From: Gammaproteobacteria bacterium
GTDB lineage: Bacteria > Pseudomonadota > Gammaproteobacteria > JASBUN01
DNA length: 33,145 nt
NCBI GenBank assembly: GCA_030147845.1
Contig: JASBUN010000051.1
Span: 1-33,145 of the forward strand
Reading direction: 5' to 3'
The position numbers and the translations under genes were made by a program. How positions within the stretch are numbered: the first letter of the stretch is position 1; each line of letters starts with the position of its first letter. This document shows, one piece after another, positions 15,974 to 25,791 of this stretch. Below the pieces are notes generated by a model that saw only the letters and a program-made list of their open reading frames with translations, had not been told where the DNA came from and made no database searches.

Positions 15974-17089
15974 ATGAAAAAGGCACTTATAACCGGCGTT
16001 ACCGGCCAGGATGGGGCGTACCTCGCGGAATTTCTTCTGGGCAAGGGCTACGAAGTACATGGGCTGAAGCGGCGCTCTTCGTCGTTTAACACCGATCGGG
16101 TGGATCATCTGTATCAGGACCCGTCCATTAAAAACCGCCGTTTTGTTTTGCACTATGGCGATATGACGGACACCAGTAGCTTGGTGCGTATCGTTCAAAG
16201 CATTCAGCCCGACGAAATCTACAATCTGGCTGCGCAAAGCCACGTCGCAGTATCGTTCGAAGAGCCCGAATACACAGCCAATTCGGATGCGCTCGGTACA
16301 TTGCGAGTACTAGAGGCGATTCGAATACTCGGCCTGGAAAAGAAAACACGTTTTTATCAGGCGTCAACTTCAGAATTGTTTGGACGTGTTCGCGAAACGC
16401 CGCAGCGCGAGACAACGCCTTTTTATCCCCGCAGCCCGTATGCCGCGGCCAAGCTATACGCGTATTGGATCACCGTCAACTATCGCGAGGCATACGGGAT
16501 GTATTCTTGCAACGGCATCCTGTTTAACCATGAGTCGCCTATACGCGGAGAGACATTTGTCACTCGTAAGATAACACGCGGGCTAGCACGCATTCTGCTC
16601 GGGCTTCAGGATTGTCTGTTCATGGGAAACATCAACGCAAAACGTGACTGGGGCCATGCGCGCGACTACGTCGAGATGCAGTGGCTGATGTTGCAGCAGG
16701 ACGAGCCGGACGACTACGTCATCGCCACCGGTCACCAATACAGTGTCAGGGATTTCATTCAAACGGCCGCACGTAATATCGGCATCGAACTCGAGTGGCG
16801 TGGTGAGGGCACCGATGAAGTTGGCGTAGTTTCGGAACTCAAGTCGAGCTACAGCGCCTCGGTCCGGCCGGGTACCCCAATCGTCCGGATCGATCCACGC
16901 TATTTTCGCCCGACTGAGGTGGAAACACTGTTGGGCGATCCAAGCAAAGCGCGTGAAAAACTTGGTTGGACGCCGAAGATTGGATTCGACCAGTTGGTGG
17001 CAGAAATGGTGCATGAAGATTTTGAGGCGGCAAAGCGCGATTGTTTGGTGCGTGACAACGGCTATAAGGTGCTCAACTACCATGAGTGA
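15974..17089 (+). CDS. gmd: GDP-mannose 4,6-dehydratase
   Basis: Converts GDP-D-mannose to GDP-4-keto-6-deoxy-D-mannose, the first step to GDP-L-fucose. The 371-residue product is of normal length. It is an extended short-chain dehydrogenase with the cofactor loop GVTGQDG (8-14), the NADP-binding KRRSSSFNT segment, the catalytic STSELFG motif (T132, E134) and YxxxK (Y156, K160). The GDP-sugar binding part follows ([33 protein letters not shown]). AGGAG lies eight bases upstream of the ATG. It overlaps fcl by eight bases, so the two steps are translationally coupled. Confidence 0.98.
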   Translation: MKKALITGVTGQDGAYLAEFLLGKGYEVHGLKRRSSSFNTDRVDHLYQDPSIKNRRFVLHYGDMTDTSSLVRIVQSIQPDEIYNLAAQSHVAVSFEEPEYTANSDALGTLRVLEAIRILGLEKKTRFYQASTSELFGRVRETPQRETTPFYPRSPYAAAKLYAYWITVNYREAYGMYSCNGILFNHESPIRGETFVTRKITRGLARILLGLQDCLFMGNINAKRDWGHARDYVEMQWLMLQQDEPDDYVIATGHQYSVRDFIQTAARNIGIELEWRGEGTDEVGVVSELKSSYSASVRPGTPIVRIDPRYFRPTEVETLLGDPSKAREKLGWTPKIGFDQLVAEMVHEDFEAAKRDCLVRDNGYKVLNYHE

Positions 17090-18074
17090 GCCGACCAATA
17101 AGGATGCCAAGGTCTACGTCGCCGGACATCGTGGAATGGTGGGGTCGGCACTTGTTCGGCGTCTAAAACGAGGTGGATATCGCCAGATCCTCACCCGAAC
17201 CCGGGACGAACTGAATCTCCTCGACCAGCATGCGGTGCACAAATTTATGCGCGATGTGCAGCCGGATATCGTCTATCTCGCCGCCGCACGTGTCGGCGGA
17301 ATCGTCGCCAACAGCACTTATCCGGCCGAGTTCATCTACGAAAATCTTTGCATCGAAACGAATATCATTCACGCCGCGTTACAGGCCAATGTGAAACGTT
17401 TGATTTTTCTTGGATCGAGTTGCATTTACCCACGCGATTGTCCGCAACCAATTCGCGAGAGTTATCTGCTTACCGGGCGACTGGAACCGACAAACGAGCC
17501 TTACGCGGTGGCAAAGATCGCGGGAATCCAAATGTGCGAGGCGTTCAATCGTCAGTACGGTACCCGATATCTATCACTGATGCCGACCAATCTATATGGC
17601 CCTAACGACAACTACGATCTTAACAACAGTCACGTCATTCCGGCCTTATTGCGCAAAGTATACGAGGCGTGCCGCGCAGATATTGCGGAACTGGAAGTGT
17701 GGGGAACCGGTTTGCCGCGGCGTGAGTTTCTTCACGTCGATGATCTGGCAGACGCTTGCGTGTTCGCGGCCGAGCGAGATCTAGACGGTCATCTATATAA
17801 TGTCGGAACAGGAATCGACATCAGTATTTCGGCCCTCGCGAAGTTGATTAGCGATATCGCCGGCTTTGATGGAAAAATAACGTTCGATTCCAGCAAGCCG
17901 GACGGTACGCCACGGAAATTGTTGGATGTAGAGCTTCTTTCAGCGGCGGGATGGACCGCGTCAATCGGTCTTCGTGAAGGATTGACGCGTACCTATGAGG
18001 ATTTTGTCGATCAACGTGGGCGCGACCTGCGCGGGGTATCGCAACAAAACAGCCGGGCGCATGGCATATGTTAA
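17082..18074 (+). CDS. fcl: GDP-L-fucose synthase
   Basis: Epimerase/reductase that turns the Gmd product into GDP-L-fucose using NADPH. The 330-residue product has the cofactor loop GHRGMVG (15-21), the catalytic region GSSCIYP (111-117), Y141-x3-K145, [10 protein letters not shown] and [12 protein letters not shown]. The start is set at 17082, overlapping the end of gmd, because the conserved protein begins just after it; upstream in-frame codons lie within gmd. The last dozen or so residues ([13 protein letters not shown]) extend beyond the usual end of the family. It overlaps the flippase gene by a few bases. Confidence 0.97.
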   Translation: MSEPTNKDAKVYVAGHRGMVGSALVRRLKRGGYRQILTRTRDELNLLDQHAVHKFMRDVQPDIVYLAAARVGGIVANSTYPAEFIYENLCIETNIIHAALQANVKRLIFLGSSCIYPRDCPQPIRESYLLTGRLEPTNEPYAVAKIAGIQMCEAFNRQYGTRYLSLMPTNLYGPNDNYDLNNSHVIPALLRKVYEACRADIAELEVWGTGLPRREFLHVDDLADACVFAAERDLDGHLYNVGTGIDISISALAKLISDIAGFDGKITFDSSKPDGTPRKLLDVELLSAAGWTASIGLREGLTRTYEDFVDQRGRDLRGVSQQNSRAHGIC

Positions 18075-19402
18075 CGGCCGCCGCCATGTGGAGAAGCCGG
18101 GGCGTCGTCGTGAAGAGAATGTCCGGCGCCGGTGTGGCGATGTTCGATCAAGGCGTTGTCAGCCTGTGCAATTTTATTTCGATTTACCTCCTTGCGCGTA
18201 CGATGCGCGCGAGCGATTTTGGCATCTTGATGTTGGCGCAAACGGTGATTCTCCTTGGTTCCGGAGTGCATAACGCGCTGATCGTTCAACCGCAAAGCGC
18301 CCTCGGTAGCTCGCTTTCGAAAAGTGACTACGCGGGATTCTTGCGCGCCTTGTTGCCGCTGCACCTTTTGGTGGCGTTTGCACTGGCCGTGATTATATTT
18401 ACGGGCGGCGTTTTCCTTCCCCATACTAAGGGTCATCCTCTACTGCTGCTGGAGCTATCGGCGGTGGTGGTTGCGTGGATTGCGCAAGAGTTCGTTCGCC
18501 GTTCCATGTACGTGCGCAGCGATACGCGTGGCGCGCTCGTCAATGACGCAATTTGCTACGGACTGCAACTGGCCGGCGTGGTGGCATTGGTGATATGGGG
18601 AACACGCGGTTTCACCGACGTCGCGTACGCGCTGGCAATATTTGGGGTCTCGTCTCTGATCGCCGCATTGGTCGGAATTGTACAAATGAGGCGGCGATTC
18701 GCCAAAGTGTGGAAAGTGAGTACAGAGCAAACGTCGGGTCAGTGGCGTATCCGCGTGTGGCATCTAGGTAAATGGCTGGTCGGCAAAAACGTGGTCGGTT
18801 GGTTCGGTGGCAACGGGCACGAGTGGATTGTCGCTGCGTTACTGGGCACCCAAACGCTGGGCATGTATCGCGCAGCGGTGCATTTAATCAATGTCATCAA
18901 TCCCGTAAGGCTGGCCGCGATCAGTTATCTGTCACCACGGGGAAGTCGCGTGTTCTATCGTCAGGGACCGCTAGCCATGGAGCGCTGGGTGCGGCGTGCG
19001 CGCTTGTTTTCCGTCGGCGCGTTGCTGCCGATGGTTATCGTATTGATTGCATTTCCGGACTTCTTGCTTCACTTGGCCTATGGACAAAAATTCGCAGGCA
19101 TGGGTCTCGGCCTTATCCTCGCATTGGCGACGGTTTCGCAAGTGATTATGTTTAGCAACTTTTCGTTTGAGGTGGCCTTGATTTCCATGAACGAAACTCG
19201 TTGGCTGTTTTTTATTAATTTTATCCCGGTGTTGCTATTAGGGACAGTGGGTCTGGTCTTAATTAAAGGATTCGGGCTGCTCGGAGTTCCATTTTCCGCG
19301 TTAACTATCGCCGTCAGCGTCTGGCTTGCAACATGGATGGTTTATCGCCGGCTGACACTACGCGCCAGATCGAACTTGCCCGAGGGAGTACATCAATCAT
19401 GA
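18068..19402 (+). CDS. wzx: Wzx-type polysaccharide flippase
   Basis: Multi-pass inner-membrane protein of the MATE/PST superfamily, expected to flip the lipid-linked repeat unit to the periplasm. The 444-residue product has about 12 hydrophobic segments spread over its whole length. The N-terminal pattern FDQGVVSLCNFISIYLLARTM is typical of oligosaccharide flippases, with charged residues inside membrane segments. The reading frame opens at an ATG at 18068 that overlaps the fcl stop. ATGs at 18086 and 18119 are also possible and none has a strong ribosome site, so the first 17 residues are uncertain. Gene symbol by role, since sequence conservation is low in this family. Confidence 0.88.
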   Translation: MLTAAAMWRSRGVVVKRMSGAGVAMFDQGVVSLCNFISIYLLARTMRASDFGILMLAQTVILLGSGVHNALIVQPQSALGSSLSKSDYAGFLRALLPLHLLVAFALAVIIFTGGVFLPHTKGHPLLLLELSAVVVAWIAQEFVRRSMYVRSDTRGALVNDAICYGLQLAGVVALVIWGTRGFTDVAYALAIFGVSSLIAALVGIVQMRRRFAKVWKVSTEQTSGQWRIRVWHLGKWLVGKNVVGWFGGNGHEWIVAALLGTQTLGMYRAAVHLINVINPVRLAAISYLSPRGSRVFYRQGPLAMERWVRRARLFSVGALLPMVIVLIAFPDFLLHLAYGQKFAGMGLGLILALATVSQVIMFSNFSFEVALISMNETRWLFFINFIPVLLLGTVGLVLIKGFGLLGVPFSALTIAVSVWLATWMVYRRLTLRARSNLPEGVHQS

Positions 19403-20616
19403 CGGATCAGCACAGCACATCCAACGCACAGCGCGGTCCACGGGTCGCGGCATTCGGCGAGTGGGGAAACACTAATCTGGGCGATTGGGCCATTCATGAA
19501 GGCGTTCTTAACTTCTTTCGCGGATTCGTTAGCGGAGTGGATTGCTTCCAGTGCGGAGCTCTACAACCGCTATCAGATCCGTCGGCGTATACGGCCGGTT
19601 TGGAAGCGCGGGGTCTGCAGCCGTATGCGCGCAGCGCGGCGGCGCCGTCGGTGGGGTACGCACTTCGACATTTGAAGCGCTCCCTCCGCGGTGTTCGACA
19701 AGAGTTTATGATGCGCCGGCTAATGCCACGGCTGGCCGCTTGTGATGTCATCTGCGTCGGTGGCGGAACGCTTCTTACCGATGTCAATCTGTACTTCCCG
19801 CAGTCTTTGTCCGCCATAAGTCGTGCCGCAGAAGAGTTGCGTAAGCCGCTTTGGTGCTTGGGATGTGGCGCCGAAGGCGAGTGGTCGGCACGAGGGCGCG
19901 CCATGATTGCCGACTTTGTCGCTCATTGCGACTTTATTGCGGTGCGTGATCGAGACACCGCCGAACGAATTGCGGATTTGTCCGGGAAACACATTCCGCT
20001 GTTTGGCGACTTTGCGCTCCCTCTGGTATCGCGGCCCAGTCGCGTTCCCGCCGCGCGGCGCTACATGTTGGGAATCAACATCTCCGCGATGCAGCAGTCT
20101 TGGGCAACGCACCAACAGGAGTACGAATCCATTATGGTCGAGTTGGTGCGTACCTTCGCGGCTATAACAGGTCGCGATATGGAAATCGCGCTGTTTACCA
20201 CCGGAGCCACCCAAGATGACTATCCCGCTATGCGTGTATATCAGCAATTGTCGTCAGTGGGTGCGACCATACACCGACCGGATAGCCTGGACGAGCTGCG
20301 CACGCTTGTAAGCGAATGTGAAATCGTACTGGCGACACGATTGCATGCGGCCATCATCGCCTTGGCCGTCGGCCGTCCGGTGATAGGTATTTCACCTACG
20401 CCAACAGTCGAAAACTTCTTGACCACATTTGGTCTTCAGCGGTTTAGCTTCCGCGTCCCCAACACAACCGTGTCCGATTTAATTACCGCAATCGGAAACC
20501 GCAGTGGTCTGGACAGTCAATGGCAGCTGATGGATCAGGACGACTGCATGAGAACGCGCGACAAAGCGTTAACACAATTGGCGCAGTTGGGACATTGGCC
20601 CATGACTGCTTCGTGA
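19399..20616 (+). CDS. Polysaccharide pyruvyl transferase family protein
   Basis: Probably adds a pyruvate ketal from phosphoenolpyruvate to a sugar of the repeat unit, giving the polymer negative charge. The 405-residue product begins with EWGNTNLGDWAIHEGV, the usual GxxxNxGD entry to the fold. It has VICVGGGTLLTD, LWCLGCGAEGEW and the C-terminal ATRLHAAIIALAVGRPVIGI segment, in which the Arg-x-His pair is the expected PEP-binding part. The start ATG overlaps the wzx stop as ATGA. CsaB-like and EPS-type members share this fold, so the acceptor sugar is not known. Confidence 0.9.
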   Translation: MTDQHSTSNAQRGPRVAAFGEWGNTNLGDWAIHEGVLNFFRGFVSGVDCFQCGALQPLSDPSAYTAGLEARGLQPYARSAAAPSVGYALRHLKRSLRGVRQEFMMRRLMPRLAACDVICVGGGTLLTDVNLYFPQSLSAISRAAEELRKPLWCLGCGAEGEWSARGRAMIADFVAHCDFIAVRDRDTAERIADLSGKHIPLFGDFALPLVSRPSRVPAARRYMLGINISAMQQSWATHQQEYESIMVELVRTFAAITGRDMEIALFTTGATQDDYPAMRVYQQLSSVGATIHRPDSLDELRTLVSECEIVLATRLHAAIIALAVGRPVIGISPTPTVENFLTTFGLQRFSFRVPNTTVSDLITAIGNRSGLDSQWQLMDQDDCMRTRDKALTQLAQLGHWPMTAS

Positions 20617-20627
20617 ATGGTGAGACT

Positions 20628-21764
20628 ATGCATGTTGATCTTTATTTAAGACACTTTCCTCCGCGTGGAGGTCCGCTCCGGGTCGGTACGTGTAAGGCGG
20701 TTCATGGCCTCGCCAGTGGATTAAAGATGTGCGGCGTGGATGTGGCGGTTCTATGCGAAGGACCTACGGAAAGCGTGTTCCATTCCGAAGCCGGATACGA
20801 CGTGATATGTCATCGTACCAGTTATCCGTATCGTTCCTTCCGTCTATCAGCGGACCTGCACCGGCATCTTCGAATGCGCGCCGATCAGTCTGCGCTGGTC
20901 GTAGTGAACGGCATTTTTCATCCGGCAGTATATGCACTAAGTCGTGCAGCCCGCCGTGCCGGTGTGCCGTACGTGGTGGCGCCACATGGCGCGTACGATC
21001 GACCGCTGTTTCAACGGAATCCTCATCTCAAATGGCCATATTGGTATTTGTGTGAACGCCCCTCGCTACGTTCTGCACATGCTGTGCAGGTTTTAGATCA
21101 GCGCCATCGTACCTGGACTCAACGGCGCGGTATTGACACGCCAACGGTAGAAGTGCCAAACGGATTCGCGCCGGAAGACGTCAATCCGCGCACCGCCCTG
21201 CGTTGGCGGCGCAACGGGCGGGTACGCCTATTGTACTGGGGGCGGATGCATATTCAGCAAAAGGGGATAGACCTGCTGCTGGAGGCGTTTGCACAGCTAA
21301 GTGATGTGATTCCGATGGAATTGACCCTTCAAGGCCCCGATTGGCACGGCGAGCGGAAGTTGGTGCAAGAAACCGTCGCGCGCCTTGGAGTGTCCTCGAA
21401 AGTGCGCGTACTCGAACCCGATTTTGAAAACTCGCCGCCGCTTGTCATGTCGGAATATGACATCGTTTGTATGCCTTCGCGTTATGAAGGTTTCGGTTTG
21501 GCTGCCTTAGAGGCGATGCTGGCGGCACGCCCGGTTTTGGTTACCGGATTGTCAGGAATAGGACCGCACGTTGAGCGATCCGGATGCGGGGTAATTGTAC
21601 AGCCTGACGTTCGGTCCATCGTCGAAGGGCTCACTACGCTGCTTGAGCGGCGCGCGCTATGGCCGGAGATGGGCCGCAGCGGATTCGACTATGCATTGGA
21701 ATACTTGAATTGGCGATCCATCGCCGAGCGCGCCATCGAACACTACCGACCGTTGGTGAATTGA
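20628..21764 (+). CDS. Glycosyltransferase, GT4 family
   Basis: Retaining GT-B glycosyltransferase of 378 residues that adds one sugar to the repeat unit on the cytoplasmic face. The N-terminal acceptor domain has a Gly-rich loop (RGGPLRVG) and VAPHGAYDRPLFQ. The C-terminal nucleotide-sugar domain has LLYWGRMHIQQKGIDLLLEAF and the E-x7-E motif in SRYEGFGLAALEAMLAARPV. The N-domain resembles those of WcaI/PssC-type EPS enzymes only loosely, so donor and acceptor are not assigned. I start it at the ATG at 20628; upstream in-frame codons would overlap the pyruvyl transferase end. Confidence 0.9.
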   Translation: MHVDLYLRHFPPRGGPLRVGTCKAVHGLASGLKMCGVDVAVLCEGPTESVFHSEAGYDVICHRTSYPYRSFRLSADLHRHLRMRADQSALVVVNGIFHPAVYALSRAARRAGVPYVVAPHGAYDRPLFQRNPHLKWPYWYLCERPSLRSAHAVQVLDQRHRTWTQRRGIDTPTVEVPNGFAPEDVNPRTALRWRRNGRVRLLYWGRMHIQQKGIDLLLEAFAQLSDVIPMELTLQGPDWHGERKLVQETVARLGVSSKVRVLEPDFENSPPLVMSEYDIVCMPSRYEGFGLAALEAMLAARPVLVTGLSGIGPHVERSGCGVIVQPDVRSIVEGLTTLLERRALWPEMGRSGFDYALEYLNWRSIAERAIEHYRPLVN

Positions 21765-21765
21765 T

Positions 21766-23604
21766 ATGACACTTCGTACCGAGCTACTACAACAGTTTTG
21801 GCGGTTCCTTGATCAACGTGGTATTCGATATTGCGTGGTCGGGGATACCCGTGAGTTCCCGGAGCATATTTCCAGTGACGTGGATATCGTTGTGCCGGAA
21901 CGGAATCGGCCGAGGATCCCTTCTTTGATTGCGCAATTCTGCGCAGCGACCGGCGGTCATATCGTACAAGTTCTGGTTCACGAAAGTAGCGCAACCTATT
22001 TTGTCTTGGCGTGGCTTGGTGCCGATGGCATACCCGAATTTCTAGCGCTGGATTTCTGCGGTGATTATCGTCGCGCCGGACGTGCGCTACTGGGTGCAGA
22101 AGAGTTACTGGACGGACGGATCAGCGTGACCGGGCATGATGTAAGTGCTGCGCAATTCTTCGTGCCGAAGCCGTCGTCGGCGTTCATTTACTATCTAGTA
22201 AAGAAAGTCGACAAAGGCGATATCAATGAAAAGCAACTTGCGTATCTCGTAGATCAGTGGCGCGGCGATACCGCCGGCGCGGAACGCGAGATTGCGAGAT
22301 TTTGGTCCGATGCGCGTTCGCGCTCCAGCATCGTTGAAGCGATGGAATCGGCTAACTTAAGTGCCCTGCGCGATCGAATCGAACACCTGCGTCGCGAACT
22401 GCGACGCGGCATTCCACTATCATGGCGTGACCGAATCGGCGAATTAATGCGCAAGCTAGGTCGTTTACGGCGGCCAACGGGTATGCTGGTGGCGGTTTTG
22501 GGTGCTGACGGAAGCGGCAAGAGCACTGTAATTGATATGCTGACAACGGACTGGGAGCCGGCGTTTCGACGCTCGCGCTATTTTCATCTTCGCCCACGCT
22601 TATGGCAGCGATCGGGCGCTGGTGATTCAGTCGACGATCCACATGGAAAGCCGCCGCGGGGACGATTCCTTTCATGCGTGAAAGTAATAATGTTTGCGCT
22701 TGATTACGCCATTGGCTATCAGACTTGTATCCGGCCATGGTTGGCGCGCGCGACCCTCGTAGTTTTCGATCGGTACTATCACGACCTGTTGTTGGATCCA
22801 ATCCGTTATCGGTTGGGTGGCGGTTTAGGCCTAGCGCGCCTGTTGAAGCGCGGAATTCCGCGCCCGCATCACTGGTTAGTGCTCGATTCGCCATCAGAAG
22901 TACTACAGCGGCGCAAAACTGAGGTGTCGCCGGAAGCGTCAGAGCGACAAAACAACGCTTATCGCAAATTTGCAGAATCGTTACCGGACGGCGGATTAGT
23001 CAATACCGACCGGCCATTGTCGGAAGTACGTGCACGAGTGAACCGGCTCATGATGCACTGGTTGGCAGAGTCCGCCGACGTGCGCATCAGCGGCCGAGGT
23101 GTACGTGATGCACGTAACCCAGCGACAAGCACCCTTCTTTTGACGCTCTGTCAGAGGCGTGTGCCGATCTTGAGTAAGTTCGCAAGAATCCTATTCAATT
23201 GCGACATTTACTGCAAAATACGGTGGCCGATCGTAATGCCGCATCCGTACGGAATTATCATCCATTCCGGCACCGTCATCGGTCGCCGAGTCACTCTCAT
23301 GCAACAAGTTACGCTGGGCGCTAAAGACGCCCGCGACCAAGCGCCGGTGATCGAGGACGACGTGTTTATCGGCGCCGGAGCGAAAGTTCTCGGCGGTGTC
23401 CGGCTAGGTCGTGGCGCCATGATCGGGGCCAATGCCGTTGTCACGCGGGACGTGCCCGCTTATGCAACTGTGGTTGGCGCCAACCGCGTGTTGCAACAGC
23501 GTCGCGACGGGCAAGAGCCGATACGCGTATGCGAATTTCCTTCTGTCCCGTCTGTTGCCAATGGAGCGCTCGCGCGCCCGGGCGTTGTGGAGAATCGTCG
23601 ATGA
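21766..23604 (+). CDS. Three-domain fusion: nucleotidyltransferase-like, thymidylate kinase-like, hexapeptide acetyltransferase
   Basis: A 612-residue protein with three recognisable parts. Residues 1-140 resemble a minimal nucleotidyltransferase fold: CVVGD (23-27), then SDVDIVVP (37-44) with the paired acidic residues. Residues 238-435 form a P-loop kinase like thymidylate kinase: LGADGSGKST (245-254), DRYYHDLLLDP (335-345, a DR-x-YHD lid/substrate motif common to kinase-like proteins in EPS loci) and a late HWLVLDSP strand. Residues 455-576 form a left-handed beta-helix acyltransferase of the serine acetyltransferase type: HPYGIIIHSGTVIG with its likely catalytic His, QVTLGAK, then hexapeptide repeats to VPAYATVVG. 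The last part probably O-acetylates the polymer precursor; the role of the first two is unknown. The start lies one base after the preceding stop, and the end overlaps the polymerase gene as ATGA. There is no sign of a frameshift. Confidence 0.88.
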   Translation: MTLRTELLQQFWRFLDQRGIRYCVVGDTREFPEHISSDVDIVVPERNRPRIPSLIAQFCAATGGHIVQVLVHESSATYFVLAWLGADGIPEFLALDFCGDYRRAGRALLGAEELLDGRISVTGHDVSAAQFFVPKPSSAFIYYLVKKVDKGDINEKQLAYLVDQWRGDTAGAEREIARFWSDARSRSSIVEAMESANLSALRDRIEHLRRELRRGIPLSWRDRIGELMRKLGRLRRPTGMLVAVLGADGSGKSTVIDMLTTDWEPAFRRSRYFHLRPRLWQRSGAGDSVDDPHGKPPRGRFLSCVKVIMFALDYAIGYQTCIRPWLARATLVVFDRYYHDLLLDPIRYRLGGGLGLARLLKRGIPRPHHWLVLDSPSEVLQRRKTEVSPEASERQNNAYRKFAESLPDGGLVNTDRPLSEVRARVNRLMMHWLAESADVRISGRGVRDARNPATSTLLLTLCQRRVPILSKFARILFNCDIYCKIRWPIVMPHPYGIIIHSGTVIGRRVTLMQQVTLGAKDARDQAPVIEDDVFIGAGAKVLGGVRLGRGAMIGANAVVTRDVPAYATVVGANRVLQQRRDGQEPIRVCEFPSVPSVANGALARPGVVENRR

Positions 23605-24929
23605 CAGCGCGAGCGGCGAACATGTACGCGCCTGGTACTGAAGCACGCAGCGGCGCGCGCAGCAGCTCGTTGCAGTGGTCGGAATACATGTTTCTGGCCG
23701 CCGTCGCAATTGCGCAATTCGTCACCGTCGACCCGCTGCATATGGACCTCGATGGTCGAACGCTGACCAAACACGCTGCCCTTGCGCTAACTATTCCAGC
23801 GGTGTTGCTGAGCGCCATCGCTGTTCGCTTGTCGCCGGAAACGTCTGGCGTGCGCCGCCCGGCACTACAGCGCGTGTTCGCCGTGTCGTGGCCGTTGGCC
23901 GCTTTGGCGTTGCTGGTAGTGGGTGGGAGTCTGTACGCGCGCTGGATCGTGGGAGAGCATAGTACGTTTCTGAATCTCGGCGTATACATGACTATCCTGT
24001 TTGCCGCCGCGCTCATGACGGCCGAATCGAACGATCCAGATACGTTGGTACGCTGGTTCTTTGGCATATTGGTGATCGGCGCGTTGGTTATGGGAGCCTA
24101 CTTGGTGCGTTATTTTCGTGTCACGCAGGTTTACCACGAGCAAATATTTTTGGTCGTTCCAATGGCGGTCTGGTTCGCTGTCGGCACAAAAAATCGCGCG
24201 GCCGCGTGGGGCGGAGCGTTGTTGATGTTATCCATGGCGTACTTCTCGCAGAAAAATACTTCTTATCTGGTCGGCCTGACTACGCTGGCTTATTTGGCAC
24301 TCGTCGTCTGGCTTCCGGCGCTGAACCGTAAGCCGGCGCTGTCGCGGGTGTTTGGCTACTACCTGGTTATGGTCGTCATGTTGTGTGGGGCGGCGGTGCT
24401 GCTCTATATCTGGTTTCACCGAGTCCATTATCTGCCGAGCGGCAATCCGGAATATCGCGAACATACCTACGCTGCAGCCTGGGATAATTTCATGGCCTCG
24501 CCGGTGTGGGGCACGCTGTTCAGCGCGCAGAGCGTGGCAAAATTTAGCTTGTACACCATCAATATTGCGGGCGGCCGACTACCAACGCATAGCGACATCA
24601 TGGATTTATTATCCAACGGTGGGATCTTGGGAATCGGTTTGTGGGCATATGGTTTGTACCGCATCGGTAGCTTTGCGCGTAAATGGTTGCTGCGTGGCGC
24701 TACCCACGCGCACCGCTGGGCGGCACACGCGCATACCCTGATTGCTATTTCGCTGTGCGCGATCGTGACATACGCCTTCAATCCGGTAGTGCTCAGTCCG
24801 GGGATGGCGTACATGCTATGGGGTAGCCTCGGCGTCCTGCTCGGGCTTGCTATTCGCGCACGCAGGGAGGCGCTGAGCGACGTCCACCCGGGTACGAAGA
24901 ATAATCCACAAACGGCGGCTACCGCATAG
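23601..24929 (+). CDS. wzy: Wzy/O-antigen ligase-type polysaccharide polymerase
   Basis: Inner-membrane protein of 442 residues, predicted to join repeat units in the periplasm. About 10-12 hydrophobic segments run through the protein, with a larger periplasmic loop (about 270-340) that contains the Wzy_C-type pattern LPTHSDIMDLLSNGGILGIG, the region of the conserved His in this superfamily. It has no relation to a soluble enzyme. The start is the ATG that overlaps the stop of the preceding gene. Its position inside a Wzx-containing operon supports polymerase over lipopolysaccharide ligase, though sequence alone cannot fully separate them. Confidence 0.87.
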   Translation: MTARAANMYAPGTEARSGARSSSLQWSEYMFLAAVAIAQFVTVDPLHMDLDGRTLTKHAALALTIPAVLLSAIAVRLSPETSGVRRPALQRVFAVSWPLAALALLVVGGSLYARWIVGEHSTFLNLGVYMTILFAAALMTAESNDPDTLVRWFFGILVIGALVMGAYLVRYFRVTQVYHEQIFLVVPMAVWFAVGTKNRAAAWGGALLMLSMAYFSQKNTSYLVGLTTLAYLALVVWLPALNRKPALSRVFGYYLVMVVMLCGAAVLLYIWFHRVHYLPSGNPEYREHTYAAAWDNFMASPVWGTLFSAQSVAKFSLYTINIAGGRLPTHSDIMDLLSNGGILGIGLWAYGLYRIGSFARKWLLRGATHAHRWAAHAHTLIAISLCAIVTYAFNPVVLSPGMAYMLWGSLGVLLGLAIRARREALSDVHPGTKNNPQTAATA

Positions 24930-24939
24930 GGGAAGTGTG

Positions 24940-25791
24940 ATGAATGATCGAAATCGAACACAACGTATCTCGCTGGTGACGTGTTCTTATCAGCAGGGGT
25001 GCTATATCGAGGCGACCATTCAGTCGGTTCTGAAGCAAGCTTATCCAGAGTTGGAATACATTATTATGGATGGCGGATCGACAGACGCGACGACAGAAAT
25101 ATTGGCGCGCTACCAAGGCTCGCTCAGCCGCGTCGTATCGCAACGCGACGAGGGCCAAACCGATGCGCTGATCAAGGGCTTCGCGCAGTCCAGCGGTGAA
25201 ATCATGGGATGGTTATGTTCCGACGATCTGTTGTTGCCTGGCGCGCTTGAGACGGTCGATCGGTATTTCCGTGAACATCCGGACGTTATGGCGGTTTATG
25301 GCGACGCGTTGTGGATCGATGCGGACGGCAAGCCGGTGCGCCCAAAACGCGAAATGGGGTTTAGCCGCTTTGTGTTTCTCTATGATCACAACTACATCCC
25401 CCAGCCTTCCATGTTTTGGAGAAGATCACTGTACGAACAGGTCGGTGGTCTCGATACCCGTTTCGATTTGGCCATGGACAGCGATCTGTGGGAGCGCTTT
25501 TCGCGCGTTACGCGCATCGAGCACTTGCCGCGCTATCTGTCCTGCATGCGCTATTACCCGGAGCAAAAGACGCGTAGTCGCCGCGGCGAGGGTGAGTTGG
25601 AAGACCGAGCTATACGCTTGCGCAGTCCGGCGCATCAGCGCCTTCAGTGGTTGTATCCGGTCTGTCGGGCGCTTGCGCGTGGTTGGCGAATAACACGCAA
25701 GGCCGTGAGTGGCGGCTATGGCGCCCGCGTGCCGAGCGAGTACGTCGAGTGGTTGGAGCATCGAGGCACTGAACAAAGGATGGACGCATGA
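24940..25791 (+). CDS. Glycosyltransferase, GT2 family
   Basis: Inverting GT-A glycosyltransferase of 283 residues. It has the N-terminal ISLVTCSYQQGCYIEATIQSVL, the donor-site DGGSTD (44-49), the metal-binding SDD (94-96), and the acceptor-side segment AMDSDLWERF with a His/Arg-rich stretch after it. No membrane segment is seen, so it is a peripheral cytoplasmic enzyme adding one sugar. The ATG at 24940 has AGGGGA six bases upstream; a GTG one codon earlier is less likely. It overlaps the next gene by four bases. Confidence 0.93.
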   Translation: MNDRNRTQRISLVTCSYQQGCYIEATIQSVLKQAYPELEYIIMDGGSTDATTEILARYQGSLSRVVSQRDEGQTDALIKGFAQSSGEIMGWLCSDDLLLPGALETVDRYFREHPDVMAVYGDALWIDADGKPVRPKREMGFSRFVFLYDHNYIPQPSMFWRRSLYEQVGGLDTRFDLAMDSDLWERFSRVTRIEHLPRYLSCMRYYPEQKTRSRRGEGELEDRAIRLRSPAHQRLQWLYPVCRALARGWRITRKAVSGGYGARVPSEYVEWLEHRGTEQRMDA

